A stretch of DNA of 16,319 nt, from assembly GCA_030605805.1 (NCBI GenBank), contig JAUWHQ010000050.1:1-16319 (forward strand), in the 5' to 3' direction. Position 1 is the first letter of the stretch; every line of letters starts with the position of its first letter. Below, one piece after another: positions 6,773 through 13,297 of the stretch. Position numbers and translations under genes: made by a program. Below the pieces are notes generated by a model, which saw only the letters and a list, made by a program, of their open reading frames with translations, searched no databases and was not told where the DNA came from. This DNA comes from Methanosarcinales archaeon. Lineage in GTDB: Archaea; Halobacteriota; Methanosarcinia; Methanosarcinales; Methanogasteraceae.

Positions 6773-9133
6773 ATGTTAAATAATACGTCAAGATTTATCA
6801 CTTTAGCGATGCTCATTCTTTGCATGGCTGCCCCTCCTGTTCTGGCGCAGCCTGCAGCCAATCACTTTGGCGTGGATGATGCAAGCGGAACATCAGGCAC
6901 CTGTGTGCTGGTCCCGGTGAATATCGTGGGTGTGGCTGACGGACCGATCCAGACGATCAAATTCGATATTCTATACGACGAGAGCGTTTTGAATCTGAAT
7001 TCAAACAACCCGGATGCCTTGCAGCCCGGTACTTTAACAGATGCCGGTTGGTTGTTCATGCTGGGCAGCAACAGCCACAGCGTAATACTCACCACCCAGC
7101 AGTTGCATGCCATACCGGATGGCTCCGCAGGAACGGTTGTACTGCTCAATTTCAGTATCATAGGAGCACCGGGTGCAACCAGTTATATGAGCATCTCGGA
7201 TATCGAGTTTGCTAACACAGGAAATGAACTGGGAACCGCGCCTGCAAAGAATGGCTGGTTCACCGTGAACGGTGATGAGAATCATCCACCGGTTCTCAAT
7301 CCGATCGGAGACAAATCGATCAACAAGGGTTCTCTGCTTGAATTCACAATCTCTGCATACGATCCTGACGGCGATCCCCTGACATATTCAGCAGACAATC
7401 TCCAGGCAGGCGCAACCTTCGATCCGGCAACACGCACATTCTCATGGACCCCTGACTATGGTCAGTCAGGCTCATATCCGAATGTGCATTTCGAGGTCAC
7501 AGACGGATATCTGACCGACACCGAGGATATCACAATAACAGTGATCAGCAGCGCAACCAAATACATCTGGCTGGAGGCAGAGGATGCCGATGAGATAAAC
7601 CCATTGATGGCGATAGCAGGCGACCCATCAGCATCAGGTGGCAGTTATATCTGGGTGCCGGATGGGGGTGGATGGAAAGGACCCGGGTATGCCAGATACA
7701 TGATCACCATAACCGCACCAGGGGATTACATGATCTGCGGCAGGGTGCAGGCGCCAACAGATGCTGATAATTCCTTCCTTGTCCAGATGGATGACGGTCC
7801 TGACAGGATATGGACCATAGCATTAACAGACAGCTGGGCATGGGACGAGGTAAACCACTGGGGCAGTGGTACAGAAACCGACCCTGAGATTGATCCTGTA
7901 ATCTTTACCCTATCAGCAGGCGAGCATGTTTTAATGATAAAACACAGAGAAGACGGTACAAAACTGGATGGATTGCTCATAACAAATGATCTGACCTTTA
8001 TCCCATATTTACCGGACACCACGCCTCCTGTTGCAAATGCAGGTCAGGATCAGACTGTGGACAGAGACACAGTGGTGTACTTCGATGGCTCAGGATCAAC
8101 TGATAACGTTGGTATAAGGAGTTACTCATGGGACTTTAATGCCAGTGACGGCATCCAGCAGGACTTAACAGGCGTAACAGCGTCCCACATTTACATAGAA
8201 CCAGGCAGTTACATCGTCACGCTGACCGTTACCGACACCTCTGGAAACAGAGATACTGACACATGCATGGTTACAGTCAATGCTCCAATCAATCGCGCGC
8301 CCATTCTCAATCCGATCGGAGATAAATCGATCGACGAGGGTTCTTTGCTTGAATTCACAATCTCTGCATCCGATCCGGATGGTGATCCTTTAACATATTC
8401 AGCAGACCATCTCCCGGCAGGCGCAACCTTTGATCCGGCAACATGCACATTTGCATGGACCCCTGACTATGGTCAGTCAGGCTCATACTCAGTGCACTTC
8501 GAGGTTACAGACGGATATCTGACAGACACCGAGGATATCACAATAACAGTAAACAGCGCAACCACTGAATACATCTGGCTGGAGGCAGAGGATGCCGATA
8601 AGATAAAACCATTGATGGAGATAGCAAGCGACCCATCAGCATCAGGTGGCAGCTATATCTGGGTGCCGGATAGGGGTGGATGGACCGGACCAGGGTATGC
8701 CAGATACATAATCACCATAACCACACCAGGGGACTACAAGATCTGCGGCAGGGTGCAGGCGCCAACAGATGCTGATAATTCCTTCCTTGTCCATATGGAT
8801 GATGATCCTGACAGAACATGGACCATAGCATTAACAGATAGCTGGGCATGGGATGAGGTAAACCACTGGGGCAGTGGTACAGAGACCGACCCTGAGATCG
8901 ATCCTGTGATCTTTACCCTATCAGCAGGCGAGCATGTTCTGATGATAAAGCACAGGGAAGACGGCACGAAACTGGACAGATTGCTCATAACAAATGATCT
9001 GGCATATCTGCCTCATGCAGACACCACATCTCATGGCGCAGACGCTTCCGATGGCTCAGAGTCAACTGATAATGCTAACAATTTCTGGGACGCGTTCTTT
9101 ACGAAGATAGGCTGGTTGATAGACTTGCGATGA
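6773..9133 (+). CDS. Secreted cohesin-headed scaffold with PKD, cadherin-like and CBM-like modules
   Basis: A 786-residue exported protein that begins 22 bp after the preceding stop, so the two genes almost certainly form one operon. The ATG is preceded by GTGGGG. A signal peptide (MLNNTSRFITLAMLILCMAA, cleavage after A25) is followed by a cohesin-like domain (30-166), cadherin/He_PIG-like Ig (171-262), CBM6/35-like domain (263-415), PKD (418-503), a second cadherin-like domain (507-597), a second CBM-like domain (599-~748) and a short tail. The tail (DTTSHGADASDGSESTDN then FWD) reads like a PKD that has lost about 15-20 residues. There is no PEF-CTERM, transmembrane anchor or dockerin, so surface attachment would rely on cohesin-dockerin contact or sugar binding. 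The likely role is a noncatalytic carbohydrate-binding scaffold receiving the dockerin of the upstream protein; this partnership is inferred. Confidence 0.88.
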   Translation: MLNNTSRFITLAMLILCMAAPPVLAQPAANHFGVDDASGTSGTCVLVPVNIVGVADGPIQTIKFDILYDESVLNLNSNNPDALQPGTLTDAGWLFMLGSNSHSVILTTQQLHAIPDGSAGTVVLLNFSIIGAPGATSYMSISDIEFANTGNELGTAPAKNGWFTVNGDENHPPVLNPIGDKSINKGSLLEFTISAYDPDGDPLTYSADNLQAGATFDPATRTFSWTPDYGQSGSYPNVHFEVTDGYLTDTEDITITVISSATKYIWLEAEDADEINPLMAIAGDPSASGGSYIWVPDGGGWKGPGYARYMITITAPGDYMICGRVQAPTDADNSFLVQMDDGPDRIWTIALTDSWAWDEVNHWGSGTETDPEIDPVIFTLSAGEHVLMIKHREDGTKLDGLLITNDLTFIPYLPDTTPPVANAGQDQTVDRDTVVYFDGSGSTDNVGIRSYSWDFNASDGIQQDLTGVTASHIYIEPGSYIVTLTVTDTSGNRDTDTCMVTVNAPINRAPILNPIGDKSIDEGSLLEFTISASDPDGDPLTYSADHLPAGATFDPATCTFAWTPDYGQSGSYSVHFEVTDGYLTDTEDITITVNSATTEYIWLEAEDADKIKPLMEIASDPSASGGSYIWVPDRGGWTGPGYARYIITITTPGDYKICGRVQAPTDADNSFLVHMDDDPDRTWTIALTDSWAWDEVNHWGSGTETDPEIDPVIFTLSAGEHVLMIKHREDGTKLDRLLITNDLAYLPHADTTSHGADASDGSESTDNANNFWDAFFTKIGWLIDLR
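6860..7267 (+). repeat. Cohesin-like module copy 2
   Basis: This is the partner of 5890-6312 and encodes NHFGVDDASGTSGTCVLVPV, then GPIQTIKFDILYDESVLNL. It forms the first domain of the mature 786-residue protein. Differences from copy 1 are scattered and often silent, which fits duplication within the operon. Confidence 0.75.
7283..8000 (+). repeat. Cadherin-like + CBM-like cassette, copy B
   Basis: Second copy of the cassette described at 4879-5590. It is directly preceded by the cohesin and followed by the PKD at 8024-8284. Protein signatures are HPPVLNPIGDKSIN, DPDGDPLTYSADN and YIWLEAEDADEINPLM. Confidence 0.85.
8024..8284 (+). repeat. PKD module copy in second scaffold gene
   Basis: Encodes PPVANAGQDQTVDRD, then SYSWDFNASDGI, then YIVTLTVTD. 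It is the counterpart of 5620-5880, with which it shares long identical DNA runs. Confidence 0.8.
8294..9004 (+). repeat. Cadherin-like + CBM-like cassette, copy C
   Basis: Third copy of the cassette, the closest relative of copy B in its CBM half (shared DADNSFLV and IALTDSWAWDEVNHWGSG). It lacks one residue in the cadherin-like part (SGSYSVHF against SGSYPNVHF in copy B). It is followed by the degraded PKD remnant at 9017-9100. Confidence 0.85.
9017..9100 (+). other. Degenerate PKD remnant at the 3' end of the scaffold gene
   Basis: After copy C the reading frame gives DTTSHGADA, then SDGSESTDN, then FWD. This lines up with DTTPPVADAG, then FDGSGSTDD, then SWDF of the intact PKD copies, with the DNA between the two blocks (about 45-50 bp) missing. 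The last residues (FFTKIGWLIDLR) have no PKD counterpart. A PKD copy has therefore been shortened by deletion and given a new C-terminus. Confidence 0.65.
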
Positions 9134-9197
9134 GTTTCACGATTTTCTAAATCTAACGCCTATCACAAATTGATCACATCTCGTACCCCGCGCATGA

Positions 9198-9590
9198 TAC
9201 TTGAAACTATGCTCTCTGCCATATTGATTTGATGTTGATGTTCCGTAAGCCGCCAACTTCATCTACTCTCCCGTCAATATAGTATGGGAAGTTATATGAA
9301 TATACACAACCGGATGATCATATTTCTCGTACTCGTCCTCTTCCCTGGTGCAACCATGGGTACGGGCATGGCTCAAAATTGCTCGGAATACTGCTTTTCG
9401 GAATAGCTCTTCTTGTGATATCGCGGATGACGCTCAAAGCCACGCATCGTAAGACACACGCGTGGTACGCGCTCATAGGCGTTCTCATCATTCTCGCTGA
9501 TATCGCATACAACGTCTACAACCAGAGTGAACTTGGGCACACTCGACACCATGACCTTCCTGCTCGGGATCTCACTCATCACATCAGCCA
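9198..9590 (+). pseudogene. Truncated, frameshifted duplicate of the archaeosortase gene and its promoter
   Basis: This stretch aligns with 10475-10853, the promoter and first third of the intact archaeosortase gene. Homology starts near a shared TACTTGAAAC (9198 and 10475) and ends at CATCAGCCA (9590 and 10853). The copied start is ATG 9296 (MNIHNRMIIFLVLVLF). One base is lost relative to the intact gene just after the ATG at 9356 (ATGGAGTAC has become ATGGGTAC), which leads to a stop at 9404-9406 after 36 residues. One base is gained near 9535 (GATCTCGGCAC against GAACTTGGGCAC). The box A (TTCATATACA at 10521) is altered to TTCATCTACT at 9258. The catalytic Cys, Arg and His regions are absent, so the copy is nonfunctional. 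Bases 9134-9197 and 9591-9686 hold nothing recognisable. Confidence 0.9.
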
Positions 9591-9686
9591 TCTTATGGTT
9601 GCGCTCACGACGAGATACTCTCTGATCACGAAGTTAAGATGCAATTGACTTTTAGAACCTGTAAACAGATGTCTCGCAAAAATTGT

Positions 9687-10220
9687 CTATTTCATGTCTT
9701 TAAACGCCCGGGCAATCCGTTCTGGCAGTGCTTCGAGCGTTTCATTCATCCGTTCGAAGTTTTTATCCATCCGCTCAAAACCCTCATGCATCTCAGTACC
9801 CATCCGCTCAAAACCATCACGCGTCGCCTTTCCAAGACCATCCATCTTCTCCCCGAGACCATCCATCTTCTCCCCGAGACCCATGACGTTTTTATTAATC
9901 GATATCACCACAGGTATTGCGGTGTTCCACTGATTCAGATTGAGTGCTAACGCAGCATCAGTGCGATCCACAACATAGAACTCACCAAATTCAGCCTCGC
10001 TGAGCCCCGGATTCCTTGCCGCGGGTGGCATTTTTGCTTTGAGGTACTCATAAAAATCCTCGATATCTTCCTTTCTACCTTCCACCACCACCTCGACCCT
10101 GCCGTCGAGCAGATTCTTCGGCGCACCATTGAGGTTGAAATTGAAGATCTGTTCGAGGATGAACGGGCGGTATCCGACGCCCTGCACACCATTCTTGATG
10201 TAGAACCGTGCAATTACCAT
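9687..10220 (-). CDS. Acylphosphatase-domain protein with C-terminal coiled-coil repeats
   Basis: The 177-residue protein begins with an acylphosphatase fold (residues ~2-92). VQGVGYR supplies the phosphate-binding loop and the catalytic Arg (R18), and N36 in KNLLDGRVEVVVEG matches the catalytic Asn. Acylphosphatases hydrolyse carboxyl-phosphate bonds such as acetyl phosphate or carbamoyl phosphate, usually as free proteins of ~90 residues in the cytoplasm. Here a linker (~93-112) leads to a helical tail (~113-177) with repeats GLGEKMD/GLGEKMD and FERM-like units, which look like a coiled coil suited to oligomerisation or tethering. There is no signal peptide. The gene stands alone on the minus strand between the archaeosortase pseudogene and the intact gene. 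A weak box A (near 10243-10252) about 28 nt upstream suggests a leaderless transcript. Domain call is firm; the tail's role and partner are unknown. Confidence 0.85.
   Translation of the reverse strand: MVIARFYIKNGVQGVGYRPFILEQIFNFNLNGAPKNLLDGRVEVVVEGRKEDIEDFYEYLKAKMPPAARNPGLSEAEFGEFYVVDRTDAALALNLNQWNTAIPVVISINKNVMGLGEKMDGLGEKMDGLGKATRDGFERMGTEMHEGFERMDKNFERMNETLEALPERIARAFKDMK
9836..9882. repeat. 21-bp tandem repeat inside the acylphosphatase-like gene
   Basis: Two perfect 21-bp copies (9836-9856 and 9857-9877, beginning GACCATCCATCTTCTCCCCG) plus the first bases of a third encode the heptads EKMDGLG on the minus strand. The period of seven codons equals a coiled-coil heptad, so slippage at this site would lengthen or shorten the helix without breaking the frame. 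Confidence 0.85.
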
Positions 10221-10558
10221 GATTGTTACTTGGCATCCGCTTAGTTAAATGTTTGCTCAGCAGGCTTGAGACTTCGGTATATGGAACTTGTGTAATCGTT
10301 GCCGAGATGTTTGCGGAAGTGTCAACAGGAGATAAAAACGATTTTTTCACAAAAAATCGAGTAAAAACTGCCCTTCGGGTGGGGGCTGGCGATATACTTT
10401 TTCGTAAATGAAAATGGTGCGTAGAGTGGCTGGACGTTCAGGGTATATACCATAAAAAACAGTCATTTCACCGGTACTTGAAACGATGTACACTCACACT
10501 CGTTGACGTGACCCGCCAACTTCATATACACTCCGGTCAAAGTATTATGCGGGGCTCC
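10221..10558. promoter_or_regulatory. Intergenic region with the archaeosortase promoter
   Basis: About 340 bp separate the divergent acylphosphatase-like and archaeosortase genes and contain no convincing gene. Box A TTCATATACA lies at 10521-10530, about 33 bp before the archaeosortase ATG, which predicts a very short leader. GGGG at 10550-10553 could act as a weak ribosome binding site. Bases from about 10475 onward are also present, degraded, at 9198. Bases 10221-10474 hold only AT-rich runs and a weak CCC-TTC-GGG stem. Confidence 0.55.
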
Positions 10559-11419
10559 ATGAACATACACGACCGAATGATCGTATTTCTCGTACTTGCA
10601 CTCTTCCTTGGTGCAACCATGGAGTACGGGCATGGCTCAAAGTTGCTCGGGATACTGCTTTTCGGAATAGCGCTTCTTGCGATATCGAGGATGACGCTCA
10701 AAGCCACGCATCGCAAGACACATGCGTGGTACGCGCTCATCGGAATTCCCATCATTCTCGCTGATATCGCATACAACGTCTACAACCAGAGTGATCTCGG
10801 CACACTCGACACCATGACCTTCCTGCTCGGGATCTCACTCATCGCATCAGCCACAAAGAGCGAGAACCTCCGGAGCATGGGGGAGTTCGGTGTCTATGTG
10901 GCGATCACGTTCATCGCTCTATTTACGCTCTTTTACGGCACATTCTCATGGTTCATACACGAGTTTGATCACTATGCCGTGCTCATGCCCTCGATGCACC
11001 TGATCCGGCTGATTGGAATCTCTGTTGACGTGATCGGAACCGAGACAGTCTGCATGCATGCGCCCGGAGGGGACATTACGCTCACAATCGGGGGACCGTG
11101 CTCCGGGCTTTACTCGATGTTTCTTCTGATCAGCGTCATCGTTGGCTATACCGCCATCGAAAACATTCGGGATGCCCGCAGGATCACAGCGCTTCTCGGC
11201 GCAACCATCGCGGTCGCATGGATCGCAAACCTGCTCAGGGTTTCCACTCTGTATCTGGTCGCATACTGGTATGGTCAGGACATGATGATGACGGCGCACA
11301 CTCATCTCGGGTGGATCATCTTTGTCGTAGTTGCGTGGGGGCTTCTGCTCGGACTATCAAAGATAGAGAAGATGGAAAGAGCGGAGAAAAAAGAGAAAGG
11401 GGAGAAAGAGGAGGAGTGA
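10559..11419 (+). CDS. artC: Archaeosortase, PEF-CTERM type (archaeosortase C-like)
   Basis: This 286-residue multi-pass membrane enzyme of the exosortase/archaeosortase family is expected to recognise a C-terminal PEF signal, cleave it and join the protein to a surface lipid or anchor. The family's catalytic set is visible: C181 in GGPCSGLYSMFLL, R227 in NLLRVSTLY, and H247/H249 in AHTHLGWIIF. At least seven hydrophobic segments surround these motifs, with the active site predicted on the outer face. The C-terminus (KIEKMERAEKKEKGEKEEE) is a charged tail expected in the cytoplasm. I start at ATG 10559 rather than further upstream because the decayed copy conserves the coding sequence from this ATG and box A sits ~33 bp before it. 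The convergent neighbour ends in a PEF-CTERM signal, which supports the C subtype. The subtype rests on that pairing, since subfamily models could not be run. Confidence 0.9.
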   Translation: MNIHDRMIVFLVLALFLGATMEYGHGSKLLGILLFGIALLAISRMTLKATHRKTHAWYALIGIPIILADIAYNVYNQSDLGTLDTMTFLLGISLIASATKSENLRSMGEFGVYVAITFIALFTLFYGTFSWFIHEFDHYAVLMPSMHLIRLIGISVDVIGTETVCMHAPGGDITLTIGGPCSGLYSMFLLISVIVGYTAIENIRDARRITALLGATIAVAWIANLLRVSTLYLVAYWYGQDMMMTAHTHLGWIIFVVVAWGLLLGLSKIEKMERAEKKEKGEKEEE

Positions 11420-11439
11420 TTGTCTACTCCTGCTCTTTC
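11404..11439. terminator. Inverted repeat across the convergent archaeosortase and PEF-CTERM stops
   Basis: Arms of 14 nt at 11404-11417 and 11426-11439 (GAAAGAG then AGGAGT, against ACTCCT then CTCTTTC) pair with one G-G mismatch (11411/11432) around an 8-nt loop. Both stop codons, ending at 11419 (+) and beginning at 11426 (-), lie at the loop, and the arms encode the charged C-terminal tails of both proteins. The position between convergent genes suggests a two-way terminator or mRNA 3' end stabiliser. There is no U-tract, so the function is inferred. Confidence 0.6.
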
Positions 11440-12371
11440 CTGCGCATGAAGAAGACGAGTCCCAGAAGCGATATCACCGGAATTGCGAGGGTTACGAACT
11501 CAGGAATCAGCGCTACCGATTCGAGTTTGATGACCCCGTTTCCACAGGTGATTGCACTCTGAATGTTTGCTGTGGTCGGCATGCCGAGTGCGCTCTTCGG
11601 AATTGCGATCTCGATTATCTCGTTTGGGATGGAAGGGTTCGAAACGGTAATTTCCGAAGGGGTATTTTTCCACCATATTTGTCCGTCATATCTCGTGGGT
11701 CCGAAGGTGTCCCACGGCAGTCCGCTATCCGCTGGATCATCAGGCACTGCTACGCCAGATACCATGTCACCACTCGTTCCCGTGTAGCTGATTGTCGCAC
11801 TTCCGACATTTGTTCCATCCACAATGCTGGCGATATCTGTGCGATCGGTGCCCGGGTCCAGTACTGCCCATGTTGGATTCGAATAGATCGCGCCAACCAC
11901 ACCAAATTTGATATCTGCGGGTTCATCATTCTGCACGATCTTGACGCCATACTCGAAAGTGCCATCATCGTTGAAATCAAACGCCAGATCCCCGGGTTGG
12001 ATGTGGTCACCGCCCCAGTTCATTCCGTTCTTCGGCATCGATGTGATGATCAGCACATAGATGTACTCCGAATCGTCATCCACGTACATCGCCTCGATAT
12101 CGCACCATTCATGACCCGTGAAGTTGCTCACATTGGGACGGACTGCTCCTACCGCCCAGTCGGCGTCGTCATTCTCGATCACATAGCTGATACCCGTCTT
12201 GGTCGGGATCAGGCTGCTGTCGTCGAGCCGATTGGAATTGACCGGGTCGTTTTTTGGATATATACCCCAGTCGCTGCAATCACCATCGATCGTGTACGCC
12301 GCAGCAGGCGCCATCATCACAAGCAGCGCTGCGATCACAAGTGCCGTCGTGTTGCACATACATTTTTTCAT
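11424..12371 (-). CDS. Secreted PEF-CTERM surface protein, archaeosortase substrate
   Basis: The 315-residue protein has a signal peptide (MKKCMCNTTALVIAALLVMM, cleavage near APAAA|Y) and a C-terminal PEF-CTERM sorting signal. The signal is P290-E-F, then a hydrophobic stretch VTLAIPVISLLGLVFFM, then the basic cluster RRK. The mature part begins IDGDCSDWG, a start often seen in DOMON/CBM9-like beta-sandwich domains, and is rich in D and N with sequons NVS and NFT. No catalytic residues were recognised. The start at ATG 12371 is chosen because GAGGTG lies 6 bases upstream; a GTG at 12380 overlaps that site. The gene is tail to tail with the archaeosortase, 4 bp apart, so enzyme and substrate are physically linked. 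Its promoter and leader resemble those of the gene at 13099. Sorting signal and export are firm; the protein's job on the surface is unknown. Confidence 0.88.
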   Translation of the reverse strand: MKKCMCNTTALVIAALLVMMAPAAAYTIDGDCSDWGIYPKNDPVNSNRLDDSSLIPTKTGISYVIENDDADWAVGAVRPNVSNFTGHEWCDIEAMYVDDDSEYIYVLIITSMPKNGMNWGGDHIQPGDLAFDFNDDGTFEYGVKIVQNDEPADIKFGVVGAIYSNPTWAVLDPGTDRTDIASIVDGTNVGSATISYTGTSGDMVSGVAVPDDPADSGLPWDTFGPTRYDGQIWWKNTPSEITVSNPSIPNEIIEIAIPKSALGMPTTANIQSAITCGNGVIKLESVALIPEFVTLAIPVISLLGLVFFMRRKEQE

Positions 12372-12457
12372 GTTTCGCACCTCTTTTATATCTTTATGCC
12401 ATCAGATCTTGGATAGAGATGTACAAATAACATGACAATGTATATAAACTTTTCGGC
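12372..12457 (-). promoter_or_regulatory. Promoter and 5' leader of the PEF-CTERM gene, shared type
   Basis: Reading on the minus strand there is a box A TTTATATA (12448-12441), then TATTTGTACATC (12429-12418) where transcription should start, a GATGGCATAAAG block, and the ribosome binding site GAGGTG before the ATG. The leader is about 50 nt. The whole stretch aligns with 13100-13185, upstream of the next gene. Bases 12458-12613 show nothing further. Confidence 0.7.
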
Positions 12458-12613
12458 AGAATTGTATCACATTAACTGAAATATCGACAGTAATCTTTAC
12501 TAAATAAGATCGATTTGCTATGGGCATCCTGCAAACATCCACGGATCGCCGATAGGTATATCGATGGCACCTTGCCGCATGTCGATCGAGCCACACGACG
12601 CGCAAGGCGACTC

Positions 12614-13099
12614 TCAGATCAACAGCTTCAAGACGAACATCCCGATCTTCAGCCCCATCCTGTGCGGCACGCACTTAAGCTCTCCTGAGTCGTATGCCTC
12701 ATTGTATGCTGCGCAAAGTGCCGCAAGACCAGAATCCTCTGCCGCAAGCTCTTGCTTGACCCTCTTCTTGATTAACGACCTGTCATCCGCGAGCACTCGA
12801 TCGATCAACGACTGTTTGATGTACACATCCATATCCGGGTCAGGGAAAGGCACATCGTTGAACTCCGCAACAGAGACCCCCTCGGTTCGCACGCCAAGAA
12901 CGAGATCTGTCCCAGCATCGTTTAATATATGCGCATTGATCGTCTGATCTCCGATGATCGGATTTAAGAATCCGGGAACCTTCTCAACGTGTCTGTTGTA
13001 GTAGTCAACACAGCGTTCCACGTCCTCGTGTCCATATCCCGCACTCGCAACACCTGTGAGCATCAAAAGGCACAATATCAGTATTGGTATTTTTTTCAT
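12614..13099 (-). CDS. Small secreted protein of unknown function
   Basis: The 161-residue protein has a clear signal peptide (MKKIPILILCLLMLTGVASA, cleavage before GYGHED). The mature part is about 141 residues, predicted as mixed alpha/beta: HEDVERCVDYYNRHVEKVPG, a central region with GDQTINAHI and LVLGVRTEGV, and an acidic/basic helical end (LIDRVLADDRSLIKKRVKQE). It has three cysteines in the mature part (CVDYY, ALCAAY, LKCVP) and no PEF signal, so it is probably released or peripherally bound rather than sorted. AAGGTG lies 6 bases before ATG 13099. It follows the same orientation as the PEF-CTERM gene but has its own very similar promoter/leader, which points to co-regulation. I do not recognise the family by name. 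Confidence 0.8.
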   Translation of the reverse strand: MKKIPILILCLLMLTGVASAGYGHEDVERCVDYYNRHVEKVPGFLNPIIGDQTINAHILNDAGTDLVLGVRTEGVSVAEFNDVPFPDPDMDVYIKQSLIDRVLADDRSLIKKRVKQELAAEDSGLAALCAAYNEAYDSGELKCVPHRMGLKIGMFVLKLLI

Positions 13100-13185
13100 G
13101 TTTTCACCTTTTCTGTAACTTTATACCATCTTACATGTGGTATGGATGTACAAATAGTATGGTGGTGCATATCAACGTTTCGAAC
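13100..13185 (-). promoter_or_regulatory. 5' regulatory region matching that of the PEF-CTERM gene
   Basis: This minus-strand region carries TATTTGTACATC (13156-13145), ATACC, GATGGTATAAAG and AAAGGTG at the same distances from the ATG as in 12372-12457. The box A position reads TTGATATG, weaker than TTTATATA in the other copy. Bases 13186-13297 hold only possible weak promoter elements for the plus-strand VanZ-like gene (GTTTAAAAC near 13225). Confidence 0.65.
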
Positions 13186-13297
13186 CGGTAAAAGCGCATC
13201 TGATGAGATTGATCGGTTAAAGGTGTGCTCCGGTTCTGATCAGCGTTTAAAACTGGCAAACTCTTTTAGTGCTCCAGTGTCAACTACTCGACACACA

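Noticed and set aside
5322..8988. Three similar minus-strand open frames (5322-5618, 7726-8022, 8734-8988) that look like a conserved family
   Set aside because: They are antisense to the three CBM-like cassettes, and their similarity only reflects the duplicated DNA.
9379..9648. 89-codon open frame that could be called a small membrane protein
   Set aside because: It is the middle of the frameshifted archaeosortase copy, followed by unrelated sequence, and has no start signal of its own.
9836..9882. Short direct repeats considered as a CRISPR
   Set aside because: The copies are contiguous with no spacers and encode coiled-coil heptads within a gene.
10366..10385. CCC-TTC-GGG hairpin in the region before the archaeosortase gene
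   Set aside because: The stem is only 3-4 bp, has no T-run and does not follow the end of a gene.
11679..12416. 245-codon open frame on the plus strand opposite the PEF-CTERM gene
   Set aside because: It is rich in His, Arg and Ile with no domain, and lies antisense to a gene with a signal peptide and sorting signal. It is a by-product of that gene's codon use.
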